A program made the translations under genes and the position numbers. A stretch of 64,000 bases of DNA from VFMC01 sp044359565 (lineage in GTDB: Bacteria > Actinomycetota > Acidimicrobiia > Acidimicrobiales > Ilumatobacteraceae): assembly GCA_044359565.1 (NCBI GenBank), contig JBIKLX010000002.1, positions 3,473 to 67,472 on the forward strand, read 5' to 3'. The notes beneath the pieces are model-generated. The model did no database searches and was not told the DNA's origin. It was given only the letters and a program-made list of their open reading frames with translations. This document shows positions 8,390 through 16,036 of the stretch, in pieces (the stretch's first letter is position 1; each line of letters opens with the position of its first letter).

Positions 8390-10074
8390 CCGCGACTCCC
8401 TCCTCCCCTGCCGGATCACGCCGGTCGATCGCTGCGTCGCTCGTCAGCGCCTGCCGTGAGGCGGGGGCCACGCACGCCTTCGGCGTACCCGGCGGCGGTT
8501 CGAACCTCGACGTGGTGGGCGAGGTGGTGGAGCAGGGTCTGCGGTTCGTGCTCACCCACACCGAGACCGCAGCCGCAGTGATGGCGGGGGTGATGGGCCA
8601 GTTGACGGGCGCGCCGGCGCTTGCCGTCGCGACGCGGGGCCCAGGGGCTGCGAGTGCCGTGAACGGTGTCGCGCAGGCATTGCTCGACCACCAGCCGATG
8701 GTGCTCGTCACCGACTGCGTGGCTGCCGCCGACCGTGAGCGGATCTCGCACCAACGGCTCGACCAGCAGGCCCTGTTGCGCCCCGTCAGCAAGGCATCGG
8801 TCGTGCTCGACGGACGGTCCGCCTCGGCTGCCGATGCCGTCGCAGCCCTTGCGCTGGGCGGCCGGCCCGGGCCGGTCCATGTCGACATCGACCCCACCGC
8901 GTCGGGCCCCGACACCGAAGTGCCTGCCGACCCGACGGTCGCTGTAGCGGCGTCGGCCGACGAGTTCGCTCGCTACCGCCAGGCACTCGCCGCGGCACAG
9001 CGCCCCGTGGTGGTGGTCGGGTCGGGTGCGGTGGTGTGCGGCCCCACACAGCGCCGGGCCGTGGCCGAGGCTCTCGCCGAGCTGGGCGCATCGACGAACG
9101 TGCCGATGTTGTGCACCTACCAGGCCCGCGGCATGGTGGCCGACAGCGCCGACTGGTGCGCGGGCGTGGCCACCGGGGCCACGATCGAACAGCCGCTGCT
9201 CGACGAGGCCGACCTGGTCATCGGCATCGGCCTCGACCCGGTCGAGTTCATCCCGGCGCCATGGCCTGCTGAGGCACGAGTCGTGCTGCTGGGCACGTGG
9301 GCCATCACCGACAGCACGTTCCTCGGCGCCGCACTGCACGCCGAGGTGGTGGTCGACCCGGCGACACTGGCGACCGAAGTGGCCGGGCTGGGCGATGTGC
9401 TCCGCACGCAGTGGGCGCCCGGGCACGGACGCACCCATCGCCTTCGGGCCAACGCGGAGTTGCGTGCCGTGGTCCCCGAGCGGTCGGTGGCCCTGGTGCC
9501 GCAGGAGGTCGTCGATCTCGCCGCGGCCGAAGCGCCGAAGGGTTCGCTGGCCACGGTCGACGCCGGCGCGCACATGCTCGTGGCGATGCCGCTGTGGCCC
9601 GCCGACGAACCGTGCTCGCTGCTCATCTCCAGCGGCCTGGCGACGATGGGGTTCGCCCTTCCCGCCGCAATCGCTGCCGTGCTGGCCCGACCCGACCGCC
9701 GAGTGGTGTGCTTCACCGGCGACGGCGGCCTGGGCATGGCGCTGGGCGAACTCGAGACGCTGGCGCGGCTCGGCGTCGCCGTCACCGTCGTGGTGTTCGA
9801 CGATGCGTCGCTCAGCCTCATCGCCGCGAAGCAGGCATCGGCCGGTCAGGGTGGCGCTGCGGCGACCGCCTACCGCACCATCGACTTCGCCGCTGTCGCC
9901 ATCGCATGCGGACTGCCCGCAGCGCGCGTCACGACGGCCGACGAGTACCGGGCCGCGCTGCGGGCAGCCTTCGACTCGTCCGGGCCGATGCTCATCGACG
10001 CCGTTGTCGATCCGTCGGCATACGGCGCAGTCCTCGATGCGGTGCGCGGGCCGCGCCCCACCACCACTCGTTGA
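8386..10074 (+). CDS. Thiamine-diphosphate-dependent enzyme (acetolactate synthase/decarboxylase family)
   Basis: A 562-residue ThDP enzyme with the three usual domains. The N-terminal Pyr domain has GVPGGGSNLDV and the activating glutamate in VLTHTETAAAVMAG; the central domain carries VVVVGSGAVVCGP; the C-terminal PP domain has SSGLATMGFALPAAIAA and the ThDP/Mg motif CFTGDGGLGMALGELE. Members decarboxylate or carboligate 2-oxo acids; possible types are acetolactate synthase, benzoylformate decarboxylase or sulfoacetaldehyde/oxalyl-CoA-like enzymes. No regulatory small subunit gene (ilvN) follows and gntR overlaps it, so a catabolic role is more likely than branched-chain amino acid synthesis. 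Confidence 0.88.
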   Translation: MTATPSSPAGSRRSIAASLVSACREAGATHAFGVPGGGSNLDVVGEVVEQGLRFVLTHTETAAAVMAGVMGQLTGAPALAVATRGPGAASAVNGVAQALLDHQPMVLVTDCVAAADRERISHQRLDQQALLRPVSKASVVLDGRSASAADAVAALALGGRPGPVHVDIDPTASGPDTEVPADPTVAVAASADEFARYRQALAAAQRPVVVVGSGAVVCGPTQRRAVAEALAELGASTNVPMLCTYQARGMVADSADWCAGVATGATIEQPLLDEADLVIGIGLDPVEFIPAPWPAEARVVLLGTWAITDSTFLGAALHAEVVVDPATLATEVAGLGDVLRTQWAPGHGRTHRLRANAELRAVVPERSVALVPQEVVDLAAAEAPKGSLATVDAGAHMLVAMPLWPADEPCSLLISSGLATMGFALPAAIAAVLARPDRRVVCFTGDGGLGMALGELETLARLGVAVTVVVFDDASLSLIAAKQASAGQGGAAATAYRTIDFAAVAIACGLPAARVTTADEYRAALRAAFDSSGPMLIDAVVDPSAYGAVLDAVRGPRPTTTR

Positions 10075-10084
10075 TGCGTCGGGG

Positions 10085-10113
10085 TTGAGCGCCCGGCGAT
10101 TTGTGACTACATT
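10085..10113 (+). promoter_or_regulatory. Candidate promoter for the FMN-split-barrel gene
   Basis: TTGAGC (10085-10090) and TACATT (10108-10113) are spaced by 17 nt in an AT-richer stretch just after the ThDP enzyme gene. They would give a leader of about 40 nt that carries a good ribosome-binding site (GAGAGGGG) before the ATG at 10162. Confidence 0.5.
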
Positions 10114-10161
10114 TCGCTCGTCGGCTCCGGGGATGTTGCCGACCGAACGAGAGGGGAAACC

Positions 10162-10683
10162 ATGGGTGTCAAGGTCGCCAAGTTCAAGGATGTCTCGGAG
10201 GGTCTGCAGGCCGGCCAGTTCGGTGTGGGCGAGCGCACGTCGGTCACGTCGATCTCCGACCTCGACCCGATGTACAAGCAGTTGATGGACAAGCCGTACG
10301 CATGTGTGATGGCCGTGATGGGCCCCGATGGGCGGCCCGGCCTCACCACGATGTGGTTCGACTACGAGGGCGACAAGGTGCTCGTCAACGTCGCCGCACA
10401 CCGCAAGAAGACGGGCTGGATCCGCGACAACCCGCAGGTGACGATCATCATCGTGAACCCGGAGAACATGTACCACTGGATGAGCATGAAGGTGACCGTC
10501 GAGCGCGAGATCGCCGAGGACGACCCCACCGAGGGCAGCTGGGTGACCGAGCAGCTGAACCGCATCTGGCGCAAGTACATCGGCCAGGGCGACGAGTACG
10601 GCTTGCGCGATCCGTCGATCGACGAGCGCCGCGTGCTGTTCGTCTGCAACGTCGACAGCGTCGCCACCTTCGGCAAGTCCTGA
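10162..10683 (+). CDS. Pyridoxamine-phosphate-oxidase-like FMN/F420 split-barrel protein
   Basis: A 173-residue protein of the PNPOx-like split-barrel superfamily. Visible features are AVMGPDGRPGLTTMWFDYEG (the usual start of the barrel, PDG-x-P), VLVNVAAHRKKTGWIRDNP (the KK/R dimer-binding segment seen in F420- or FMN-dependent members) and VTIIIVNPENMYHWMSMKVTVE. In actinobacteria many such proteins reduce substrates with F420H2 or bind heme or FMN; the cofactor cannot be settled from sequence alone. It has its own promoter and SD and is followed by a hairpin, so it is probably a one-gene transcript. Confidence 0.8.
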   Translation: MGVKVAKFKDVSEGLQAGQFGVGERTSVTSISDLDPMYKQLMDKPYACVMAVMGPDGRPGLTTMWFDYEGDKVLVNVAAHRKKTGWIRDNPQVTIIIVNPENMYHWMSMKVTVEREIAEDDPTEGSWVTEQLNRIWRKYIGQGDEYGLRDPSIDERRVLFVCNVDSVATFGKS

Positions 10684-10727
10684 CGGACGCTCGCCTCGGG
10701 CGCCCTCGCCCGATATCGCTCGACCGT

Positions 10728-10766
10728 GTGTCGACTTCGGGCCCCGGAAGGGCCGGAAGTCGACAC
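10728..10766. terminator. Hairpin between convergent genes (likely bidirectional terminator)
   Basis: Perfect 11-bp inverted repeat GTGTCGACTTC (10728-10738) / GAAGTCGACAC (10756-10766) with a 17-nt GC-rich loop that can itself fold. It sits in the 99-bp gap between two convergent genes. There is no T-run, as is usual in high-GC actinobacteria. Confidence 0.6.
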
Positions 10767-10782
10767 GCGCGGCCGGACAGCG

Positions 10783-11820
10783 TCAGCTGCGGCGGGCGCG
10801 GACGACTTCGTAGGTGGCCAACGCGGCGGCGGCCGACACGTTCAGGCTGCTGAGCCGGCCCAGCATGGGGATGCTGACGATCATGTCGCAGCGTTCGCGT
10901 ACGAGCCGGCTGAGACCTGCGCCCTCGGCCCCCATCACGATGCAGATGCCCTCCACGGCCAAGTCGCCGATGTCGAACAGTTCGCGTTCGCCGTCGTCGG
11001 CGAGGCCCACCACCCAGATGCCGGCATCGCGCATCTGCTGCAGCGCCGTGGGCAGGCCGCCCACCACCGCCATCGGCACATGTTCGATGGCACCGGCCGC
11101 CGATTTGGCCACCGTGGGCGTGACGTGCACGGCGCGGTGCCGGGGCAGCACCACACCATCCACACCCGCGCCGTCGCAGCAGCGCAGCAGCGCGCCGAGG
11201 TTGCCCGGGTCGGTGACTCCGTCGACCGCGACCAGGAACGGCAGGTGCCCGGCGCGGCGCCGCAGCAGCGTGCCGAAATCGGCCTCGGGAATGGGGTCGG
11301 CGTAGGCGATGATGCCCTGCGGGGCCTCGCACCGCGCCGCGGTCTCGAGCCGCTTGCGTGCGACGTGCTGCACCGGGATGCGCTCGTGCCGGGCGATGTC
11401 GAGGATGTCGCCGAGCGTCTCGTTGATGACCTCGGCCTCGGCCAACTCGGCCGACACCCAGATCTCGCGCACCCGACGGGCACCGGCGATGAGCAACTCG
11501 CGCACGGCCTGGCGGCCCTCGATCTGCTCGCCACCGAGCGTCTTCTCCGGCTTCTTCGCCGGCGCACCCGTGGGCGACACCTTGCCGGTACGGCCCGCGC
11601 CGTGCGACGAGAACTGCCGCGCCCCACCGGTGGACCGCTGACGCGACCCGCTTGCCGAGCGTGGTGAACCGCCCGCCGCCCGGGCGCCGCCGCTACCACT
11701 ACCGCTGCCACCACTACCGCTGTCGCCACGCGGCGCGCCACCGGCGCGCGGAGCAGCCTGGCGGGCGCCTGCCGCCTTCTTGCGCGCCCCGGTACCACCG
11801 GTCTTGCGTCCGGGTTTCAT
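10783..11820 (-). CDS. rlmB: 23S rRNA (guanosine-2'-O-)-methyltransferase RlmB (TrmH/SpoU family)
   Basis: A 345-residue SPOUT methyltransferase. About 95 N-terminal residues are a Gly/Ser/Arg/Lys-rich low-complexity tail, probably disordered and RNA binding. The substrate-binding domain starts at GGEQIEGRQAVRELL, and the knotted SAM domain has motif 1 VDGVTDPGNLGALLRCCDGAGVD (split here: VDGVTDPGNLGALLR), motif 2 IVMGAEGAGLSRLVRERC and motif 3 IPMLGRLSSLNVSAAAAL. It methylates G2251 of 23S rRNA in E. coli. Its ATG overlaps the ispF stop (TGATG). In many actinobacteria cysS lies between ispF and rlmB; here it is absent. Confidence 0.93.
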   Translation of the reverse strand: MKPGRKTGGTGARKKAAGARQAAPRAGGAPRGDSGSGGSGSGSGGARAAGGSPRSASGSRQRSTGGARQFSSHGAGRTGKVSPTGAPAKKPEKTLGGEQIEGRQAVRELLIAGARRVREIWVSAELAEAEVINETLGDILDIARHERIPVQHVARKRLETAARCEAPQGIIAYADPIPEADFGTLLRRRAGHLPFLVAVDGVTDPGNLGALLRCCDGAGVDGVVLPRHRAVHVTPTVAKSAAGAIEHVPMAVVGGLPTALQQMRDAGIWVVGLADDGERELFDIGDLAVEGICIVMGAEGAGLSRLVRERCDMIVSIPMLGRLSSLNVSAAAALATYEVVRARRS

Positions 11821-12305
11821 CAGTTCTTCTCCACTCGTTCGATGATGGCCACCGACCAGCAGGCGATGCCCTCGCGTCGCCCCAGCGCACCGAGCCCCTC
11901 GGCCCGACGGCCCTTCACGGTGATGGGTGCCCCGGCTGCCTGCGACAGACGCCGCTGCATCTCGTCGCGGTGCGGCGCCAGCTTCGGCTCCTCACACACC
12001 ACCGAGCAGTCGACATTGCCGATGCTCCAGCCCTCGGCGCGCACCAGGCTCGCCACCTCGGCCAACAGCAGCAGCGAATCGACGCCGGCCCACCTCGGGT
12101 CGGTGTCGGGGAAGTGCTGGCCGATGTCGCCCAGGCCCGCCGCGCCCAGCAGCGCATCGGCGGCAGCATGCGCGATGACATCGGCATCGCTGTGGCCCAC
12201 CAGGCCGCGCGCCCCCTCGAAGTGCACACCACCCAGCATCAGCCGGCGCGACGGGTCGTCGCTGAAGCGATGGATGTCGAAGCCCTGCCCCACCCTCGCT
12301 GCCAT
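11820..12305 (-). CDS. ispF: 2-C-methyl-D-erythritol 2,4-cyclodiphosphate synthase
   Basis: A 161-residue MEP-pathway enzyme that cyclises CDP-methylerythritol 2-phosphate. The N-terminus RVGQGFDIHRF carries the metal-binding Asp and His (D-x-H), followed by GLVGHSDADVIAHAAADALLG with the third His, then ADIGQHFPDTDPRW-like GDIGQHFPDTDP, and the C-terminal KGRRAEGLGALGR (family: K-A-T-T-T-E-x-LG). Note that the usual ATTTE is RRAEG here, near the CDP site, which is a known type of variation. The ATG at 12305 is 1 nt after the ispD stop and has GGGAGAG upstream; a longer start at 12332 would overlap ispD. Confidence 0.93.
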   Translation of the reverse strand: MAARVGQGFDIHRFSDDPSRRLMLGGVHFEGARGLVGHSDADVIAHAAADALLGAAGLGDIGQHFPDTDPRWAGVDSLLLLAEVASLVRAEGWSIGNVDCSVVCEEPKLAPHRDEMQRRLSQAAGAPITVKGRRAEGLGALGRREGIACWSVAIIERVEKN

Positions 12306-12306
12306 G

Positions 12307-12990
12307 TCACCACTCTCCCGGGTCGCCGTCATGCGGCGACAGTCTGGCCCGAGCCCACTCGAGATCGTCGGCGTGGGTGATCTTGCGGTTGCCTGCATCG
12401 CCCGACACCACCATCACCACACCGCCCATCGACTCGACCAGCGCCGCGTCGTCGGTGCCCTCGCCGCCGGAACCGTGCGCTGCGCGCAGCACCTCGGCCC
12501 GAAACGCCTGCGGGGTCTGCACTGCCATCAGCGAGGCCCGGTCAGGCGTGTGCAGCACCACTCCGGCCGCATCGACCACCTTGATCGTGTCGGCCACGGG
12601 CACACCCGGAATGGCGCCGTCGGCTCCCGCTGCCACAGCGGCCACGACGGCCGCGAACACTGCGGCATCGGCGAACGGTCGGGCTGCGTCGTGCACACAC
12701 ACCACGGTGGCCTCGGGCGGCACGGCAGCCAGGCCGGCCCGCACCGATTCGCTGCGCGTGGAACCGCCAGCAACCACCCGATGACCCGACTGCAGACCCG
12801 ATTCACGGTCGACATCGGCAGCCGGGACCACCACCACCACGCCGTGACTCGCCGCCGCGGCCGCAGCCACCGAGCGGTCGAGCATTCGCACCCCACCGAT
12901 GGGTTCGTACTGCTTCGCCTTGCCGAAACGCGTGCCACTACCCCCTGCGACCACGATGGTCCACACAATCTCGGTCTCGGCGAGGGGCAC
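12307..12990 (-). CDS. ispD: 2-C-methyl-D-erythritol 4-phosphate cytidylyltransferase
   Basis: A 227-residue cytidylyltransferase, the normal length. The nucleotide-binding loop is VVAGGSGTRFGKAKQYEPIGG with the key Arg and Lys (seen as AGGSGTRFGKAKQYEP), followed by VVAGGSTRSESVRAGLA, VCVHDAARPF, VADTIKVVD, AVQTPQAFRAEVL and TDDAALVE. The open frame runs far upstream, but the GTG at 12990 starts right before the domain, and TACCCT (12999-13004, minus strand) lies 8 nt ahead of it, so a leaderless GTG start is favoured. It heads the ispD-ispF-rlmB operon and is divergent from a Crp-type regulator. Confidence 0.92.
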   Translation of the reverse strand: MPLAETEIVWTIVVAGGSGTRFGKAKQYEPIGGVRMLDRSVAAAAAASHGVVVVVPAADVDRESGLQSGHRVVAGGSTRSESVRAGLAAVPPEATVVCVHDAARPFADAAVFAAVVAAVAAGADGAIPGVPVADTIKVVDAAGVVLHTPDRASLMAVQTPQAFRAEVLRAAHGSGGEGTDDAALVESMGGVVMVVSGDAGNRKITHADDLEWARARLSPHDGDPGEW

Positions 12991-12998
12991 GACGCTGG

Positions 12999-13011
12999 AG
13001 GGTAGTACGGT
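12999..13011. promoter_or_regulatory. Back-to-back −10 boxes for ispD and the Crp-like gene
   Basis: The 30-bp gap holds TACCCT (minus strand, 12999-13004), 8 nt before the ispD GTG, and TACGGT (plus strand, 13006-13011), 9 nt before the regulator ATG. Both transcripts would have little or no leader, and the two promoters would overlap and could compete. Confidence 0.45.
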
Positions 13012-13020
13012 CGTCTTCCG

Positions 13021-13683
13021 ATGGCCCACGAAGCACTGCTCGGATCGACGGATTTCTTCTCCGGTGCAGACCCGGAGGTGCTCGCCGCCATCGCTGCCAG
13101 CGGCACCGAGCGGGCGCTCATCCGCGGCGACGTGTTGTTCCGCGAAGGCGACACCGCCGATTGCCTCTACGTCGTCACCCGCGGCCGCCTGGCCATCGTG
13201 ATGGTGAACGAGTTCGATCGCCGCGAGACCGTGGTGTCGCTGATGGAACCGGGTGATCTGTTCGGCGAGATGGCGATGCTCGACGATGGCCCCCGCTCGG
13301 CCATGGCTCGCGCGCTCGAGCCATCCGATGTGCTGTGCGTCCCCTACACGGCAGTGCTCGAGGCGTTCCGCGACCAGCCGGCGATGCTGTGGGGAGTCAC
13401 CCGACTGCTCGCCCAACGTCTGCGGGTGATGGACGAAACTCTGGCTGACAGCGTGTTCCTCGATGTGACCGGCCGCACGGCCAAGCGCCTGCTCGACCTG
13501 TCCGATGGCGCTGACGAGTTCACGCTGCCCGTCACGCAGGAGGAACTCGCCGGCATGGTGGGTGCCTCACGCGAGCGCGTGAACAAGGCCATTGCCAGCT
13601 TCATCCGCCTCGGCTGGCTCGAGCAGCACGAGCGGCACTACCGCATCATCAAGCGCCAGAGCCTCGAGATCCGTTCGCGCTGA
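13021..13683 (+). CDS. Crp/Fnr-family transcriptional regulator
   Basis: A 220-residue regulator with an N-terminal cyclic-nucleotide-binding fold (IRGDVLFREGDTADCLYVV; GRLAIVMVNE; MEPGDLFGEMAMLDDGPRS, close to the phosphate-binding cassette GE-x-A-L-x-x-x-x-R-x-A) and a C-terminal HTH_Crp (VTQEELAGMVGASRERVNKAIASF; recognition helix ASRERVNKAI). In actinobacteria GlxR/CRP homologues have the same layout and bind cAMP; the R-S-A part of the cassette is kept here. Whether it is the global CRP or a paralogue is unknown. It is divergent from ispD and ends 9 bp before a convergent gene. Confidence 0.9.
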   Translation: MAHEALLGSTDFFSGADPEVLAAIAASGTERALIRGDVLFREGDTADCLYVVTRGRLAIVMVNEFDRRETVVSLMEPGDLFGEMAMLDDGPRSAMARALEPSDVLCVPYTAVLEAFRDQPAMLWGVTRLLAQRLRVMDETLADSVFLDVTGRTAKRLLDLSDGADEFTLPVTQEELAGMVGASRERVNKAIASFIRLGWLEQHERHYRIIKRQSLEIRSR

Positions 13684-13692
13684 GCAAGCGCG

Positions 13693-14367
13693 TCAGCCCT
13701 GCAACCACGCCTTGGCGCGAGCGAAGGCGTCGGCTGCATCGTCGGCCCGGTGCGCTGGGCGCCAGGCGTCGTGGGCGAACCCGTGCTCGGCATCGGCGTA
13801 ACGCACCACGCTGACACCGGTGCCGGCGAGTGCCTCGACATCGGCGGGTGGCGTGTAGTGATCGCGGTCGCCGATGATGGCCAGCACCCGATCCGCGTGT
13901 CCGTCGGCCAGGTACTGCAGCGGCTCGCCCTGGGTGGGGCTGCGCCAGGCTTCGGGCACCCGGATCATGCCGTAGAAGCTGACGATGCGGTGGAACCGGT
14001 CGCTGCGGCTGGACTTGTGGCAGTACATCCCACCGAGGCAGAAGCCGAGCAGACCCACGGGTGCACCTGCAGGCAGCGCGCCCGACACGACATCGGCACC
14101 TTCGAGCAGATCGCGCAGGTGCGCCTGATCGTCGATCTCGGGCACGGCCGCGAACCGCGGCTCGATCTCGGGGCCGAGCGTGCGACCCGGGAACGGCTCG
14201 ACGGCGCACACCGCCATCTGCCACTCGGTGGCCAGGCGGGCGACGAGGTCGTCGTACAGCGGGCGCAGGCTGAAGATGTCGGGGGCCACGACCAGGACGC
14301 CACGAGCCTCGCCGGTGGCGGGGTGGGCGATCTCCGCGGCAGTGCCGCTGGGCAGGGTGATGCGCAT
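13693..14367 (-). CDS. Dienelactone hydrolase family protein
   Basis: A 224-residue alpha/beta hydrolase. The nucleophile elbow is GFCLGGMYC (Cys nucleophile as in dienelactone hydrolase), with the acid in GDRDHYTPP and the His in DAEHGFAHD. The segment VLVVAPDIFSLRPLYDDLVARLA is the usual N-terminal core. Members hydrolyse dienelactones or other small esters in the cytoplasm; many are of unknown substrate. It begins 9 bp upstream of the preceding polysaccharide deacetylase's end and faces the Crp-like gene tail to tail. Confidence 0.85.
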   Translation of the reverse strand: MRITLPSGTAAEIAHPATGEARGVLVVAPDIFSLRPLYDDLVARLATEWQMAVCAVEPFPGRTLGPEIEPRFAAVPEIDDQAHLRDLLEGADVVSGALPAGAPVGLLGFCLGGMYCHKSSRSDRFHRIVSFYGMIRVPEAWRSPTQGEPLQYLADGHADRVLAIIGDRDHYTPPADVEALAGTGVSVVRYADAEHGFAHDAWRPAHRADDAADAFARAKAWLQG

Positions 14368-14376
14368 GCGCCGACG

Positions 14377-15264
14377 CTACTTCGAAGTCGGGCCGCCGGC
14401 CCGGGTGAGGACGCGCCGACCCTCGTAGGGCGTGCCCGAGTTCAGCAGCTCGGCGAGCGACACGATGCGATAACCGCGGGCCAGCGCCGTGTCGAGCATG
14501 CACGGCACGGCCTGCGCCGTGGGGGCGTGCGTGCCTCCATCGTGCAACAGCACGATCATCCCGGGCTTCAGGTTGTCGGCGAAGCTGCCGCACAGCGCCG
14601 AGGCCGACTTGCGGGGCTCGAGGTGGTCGCCCAGCACCACGTCGGTCGACAGGTTGCACATCTCCGCTCTCACGAGCGCAGCATCGATGGGCGGCCCGTC
14701 GGCCAGGCCGGGTGCCCGGAAGTAGGGCGTGCGTACGCCGAGCACCTCGAGGATGGTGTCGTTCATCGGGGCCACCTCGCCCGAGATGTACCCCCAGGTG
14801 TAGCGGTGATTGACGGAGTGGTTGCCGACAGCGAAGCCACGGTCGACCACCGACTTGCCGATGGCGGGATACGCCCGCAGGTTGATGCCGATCATGAAGA
14901 ACGTCGCGGTCAGCCCGCGTTGGGTGAACGCGTCCATGATCGGCTTGGTGTGGCGCGGGTCGGGGCCGTCGTCGAACGTGAAGGTGACGAGTTTCTCGCC
15001 GTTGGTGTTCACACCCCGGATGTACTGCCCAGGCACACAGCCGGGAACCGCGCCGCTCTGCCAGACAGGATCGGCCCACGGCGGCACCGTGGGCACCGGC
15101 GTCTGCTGCACTGGGGCGCCACGGCCGCCGACAGCACCGGCCGCGGCGCCGCTGTCGATGGGCGCGGGCGCCGGGTCGTCGGCACGGCCGGCACCTGGTG
15201 CAGCGGCCACGAACAGCGCTGCGACGATGGCGCCACACACCACCAGTCGCCCGGTGCTGCGCAT
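14377..15264 (-). CDS. Secreted polysaccharide deacetylase (NodB domain)
   Basis: A 295-residue carbohydrate esterase family 4 protein. The N-terminus (RSTGRLVVCGAIVAALFVAA followed by APGAGRADD) is a signal peptide, then comes a Pro/Ala linker. NodB motifs: TFTFDDGPDPRHTK (motif 1, Asp pair), GNHSVNHRYTW (motif 2, H-S-x-x-H), FRAPGLADG (motif 3) and IVLLHDGG (motif 5). All metal and catalytic residues are visible. It probably removes acetyl groups from peptidoglycan or surface glycan. The ATG at 15264 lies 4 nt after the ABC permease stop; the longer frame upstream lies inside that gene. Confidence 0.88.
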   Translation of the reverse strand: MRSTGRLVVCGAIVAALFVAAAPGAGRADDPAPAPIDSGAAAGAVGGRGAPVQQTPVPTVPPWADPVWQSGAVPGCVPGQYIRGVNTNGEKLVTFTFDDGPDPRHTKPIMDAFTQRGLTATFFMIGINLRAYPAIGKSVVDRGFAVGNHSVNHRYTWGYISGEVAPMNDTILEVLGVRTPYFRAPGLADGPPIDAALVRAEMCNLSTDVVLGDHLEPRKSASALCGSFADNLKPGMIVLLHDGGTHAPTAQAVPCMLDTALARGYRIVSLAELLNSGTPYEGRRVLTRAGGPTSK

Positions 15265-15268
15265 GGGC

Positions 15269-16036
15269 TCAGGCGTCGCGCCGGTTGACGATGAGCGTGC
15301 CGACGGCCAACAGCACCAGGGTGACGCCAGCGAAGTACAACCCACCACCCCAACGGCCGAGGGTGTCGGTGAAGTCGCCCACCTGCCACAGGTTGGTACC
15401 TGCCTGATAGGGCATCCACTTGAGCGGGTTGTCGACACCCAGGCCACCGAGGATGGCTGCCACGATGTTCTCGACCAGCAGTGGCCACAGCACGATCGTC
15501 GCCACCGCTGCGGGCGTGCTGCGGATGATGAGCCCGATCGCCAGCCCGAACAGGCCGAGCAGGGCGCAGAACACCACGATGCCCAGCGATGCCGCGAAGA
15601 AGTCGTCGACCGAGGTGACGTCGAGTGCGCTGTCGGGCACCGATGCGTCGACCCGCGACCGGACGAGCGTGTTCACCAGAGTGAGGCCGGCGACCGTCAC
15701 GATGATGCTCACGACGATGGCCACCGCTGCGGCGACCACCGCCTTCGCTGCGACGACACGTACCCGACGGGGCGTGGCAGCAAAGGTGGGCCGGATCGTG
15801 TTGAAGCCGTACTCGCCGGTGATGCTGGTGGCGCCGATGACGCCCAAGAGCATCGACGTGATGATGATGCCCCCGCTGACGAGCTGGAACTGGTCGAGGG
15901 CCAACAGGTTCTCGGCATCGCTGAATCCTGCGACCAGCCCGGCCACCACCAGTGGGAAGACGATGGCGATGACGAACAGGACCCAGTTCATCCGGATCGT
16001 GCGGGTCTTGATCCACTCACTACGCAGGACGCTCAT
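15269..16036 (-). CDS. ABC-2 type transporter permease
   Basis: A 255-residue membrane protein with about six transmembrane segments (for example WVLFVIAIVFPLVVAGLVAG near residue 20, VVAAAVAIVVSIIVTVAGLT, IVVFCALLGLFGLAIGLII and a C-terminal ALYFAGV-like helix ending in NRRDA). The N-terminus MSVLRSEWIKTRTIR is typical of ABC-2 permeases. It is paired with the ATPase directly upstream, whose stop overlaps the ATG (TGATG). The system is probably an exporter of unknown substrate (lipid, antibiotic or peptide). Confidence 0.87.
   Translation of the reverse strand: MSVLRSEWIKTRTIRMNWVLFVIAIVFPLVVAGLVAGFSDAENLLALDQFQLVSGGIIITSMLLGVIGATSITGEYGFNTIRPTFAATPRRVRVVAAKAVVAAAVAIVVSIIVTVAGLTLVNTLVRSRVDASVPDSALDVTSVDDFFAASLGIVVFCALLGLFGLAIGLIIRSTPAAVATIVLWPLLVENIVAAILGGLGVDNPLKWMPYQAGTNLWQVGDFTDTLGRWGGGLYFAGVTLVLLAVGTLIVNRRDA

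Noticed and set aside
12991..13416. N-terminal extension of ispD by 142 codons
   Set aside because: It lies opposite the Crp-like gene and is His/Arg-rich; the normal IspD length starts at the GTG 12990.
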